Assembly: GCA_028101965.1 (NCBI GenBank)
Contig: JAOHMI010000021.1
Span: 1 to 36,937 of the forward strand
DNA from: Bacteriovoracaceae bacterium
GTDB taxonomy: Bacteria; Bdellovibrionota; Bacteriovoracia; Bacteriovoracales; Bacteriovoracaceae
Direction: 5' to 3'
DNA: 36,937 nt
A program made the position numbers and the translations under genes. Shown here in pieces: positions 36,783 through 36,937 of the stretch; position 1 is the first letter of the stretch; each line of letters starts with the position of its first letter. Below the pieces are notes generated by a model. The model was not told where the DNA came from. It saw only the letters and a list, made by a program, of their open reading frames with translations, and did not search any database.

Positions 36783-36937
36783 CTACTTATAGCAGAATTC
36801 TGTTTTTTTGGCAGTATTTATAAAGTTTTGCTGAATTTTACTGCAATCTGCAATCTCTGTATAAACGGAAAAAGGAAAGCATTCTGTTTGAGATTTTCTA
36901 TACTTAGTAGAAAAGTAATTATTTTCACAAATCGAAA
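36783..36937 (-). CDS. Partial C-terminus of a cysteine-containing protein, 5' end outside the window
   Basis: From the right edge to a TAG (complement of 36783-36785) the minus strand is open for 50 codons, with four cysteines at fairly regular spacing (ICEN, TECFP, ADCSK, EFCYK). The composition resembles the other secreted Cys proteins here. It lies 29 nt upstream of the pseudo-phosphatase start, as expected for a gene in the same operon. With only 50 residues visible the call is moderate; another frame is also open for about 40 codons. Confidence 0.5.
   Translation of the reverse strand, partial: SICENNYFSTKYRKSQTECFPFSVYTEIADCSKIQQNFINTAKKTEFCYK

Noticed and set aside
36820-36850. Possible sigma-54 promoter (TTGGCAG ... 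TTTTGCTG)
   Set aside because: The spacing between the GG and GC elements is far longer than the required 10 bp, and the sequence reads as coding on the minus strand.

Overview
The window is AT-rich and comes from a Gram-negative bacterium with many secreted proteins and lipoproteins. The TIGR02147-type regulator (typical of Bdellovibrio and Fibrobacter), the monomeric isocitrate dehydrogenase, the large Ig-like surface protein and several uncharacterised exported proteins together suggest Bdellovibrionota, most likely a Bacteriovoracales/Halobacteriovorax-like organism. This placement is inferred from gene content; there is no rRNA in the window. No tRNA, rRNA, IS element, CRISPR array or prophage was seen.

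Left part (1-10.2 kb, minus strand): a regulatory/surface block. A TIGR02147-family protein is followed 4 nt later by a secreted protein carrying five GDGG(C/G)NC motifs. A 13-bp hairpin follows, and then a giant secreted protein (at least 2394 codons, running off the left edge) built from about 24 Ig/cadherin-like repeats. Seven membrane-proximal repeats carry cysteine pairs and the fifteen that follow do not.

Middle (10.2-24.6 kb): housekeeping genes mixed with exported proteins. On the minus strand are a Na+/H+ antiporter-like protein and a [4Fe-4S] ferredoxin. A plus-strand operon encodes an alpha-phosphohexomutase, queC, a Lys-rich exported protein and a lipoprotein. It converges on monomeric icd. 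A minus-strand dnaE operon ends with two envelope proteins, the second a CsgG/FlgT-like lipoprotein. Both lipoproteins show a clear signal peptide upstream of every canonical start codon, which implies ATA/ATT initiation.

Right part (24.6-36.9 kb): a FecR-like membrane protein and an FN3/beta-barrel outer-membrane protein are divergent from what I consider the most interesting locus. That locus is a three-gene partner-switching cassette: a membrane SpoIIE/RsbU-type phosphatase, a STAS protein, and a protein joining PAS-like, GGDEF (GGEEF with an I-site) and RsbW-like HATPase domains. It suggests that protein-phosphorylation switching and c-di-GMP synthesis are physically joined. On its far side are guaB-guaA, preceded by an exported Cys-containing protein and a SpoIIE-like protein that has lost several metal-binding residues. 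GuaA and GuaB make GMP, the precursor of the GTP that diguanylate cyclases use; the adjacency may be coincidental.
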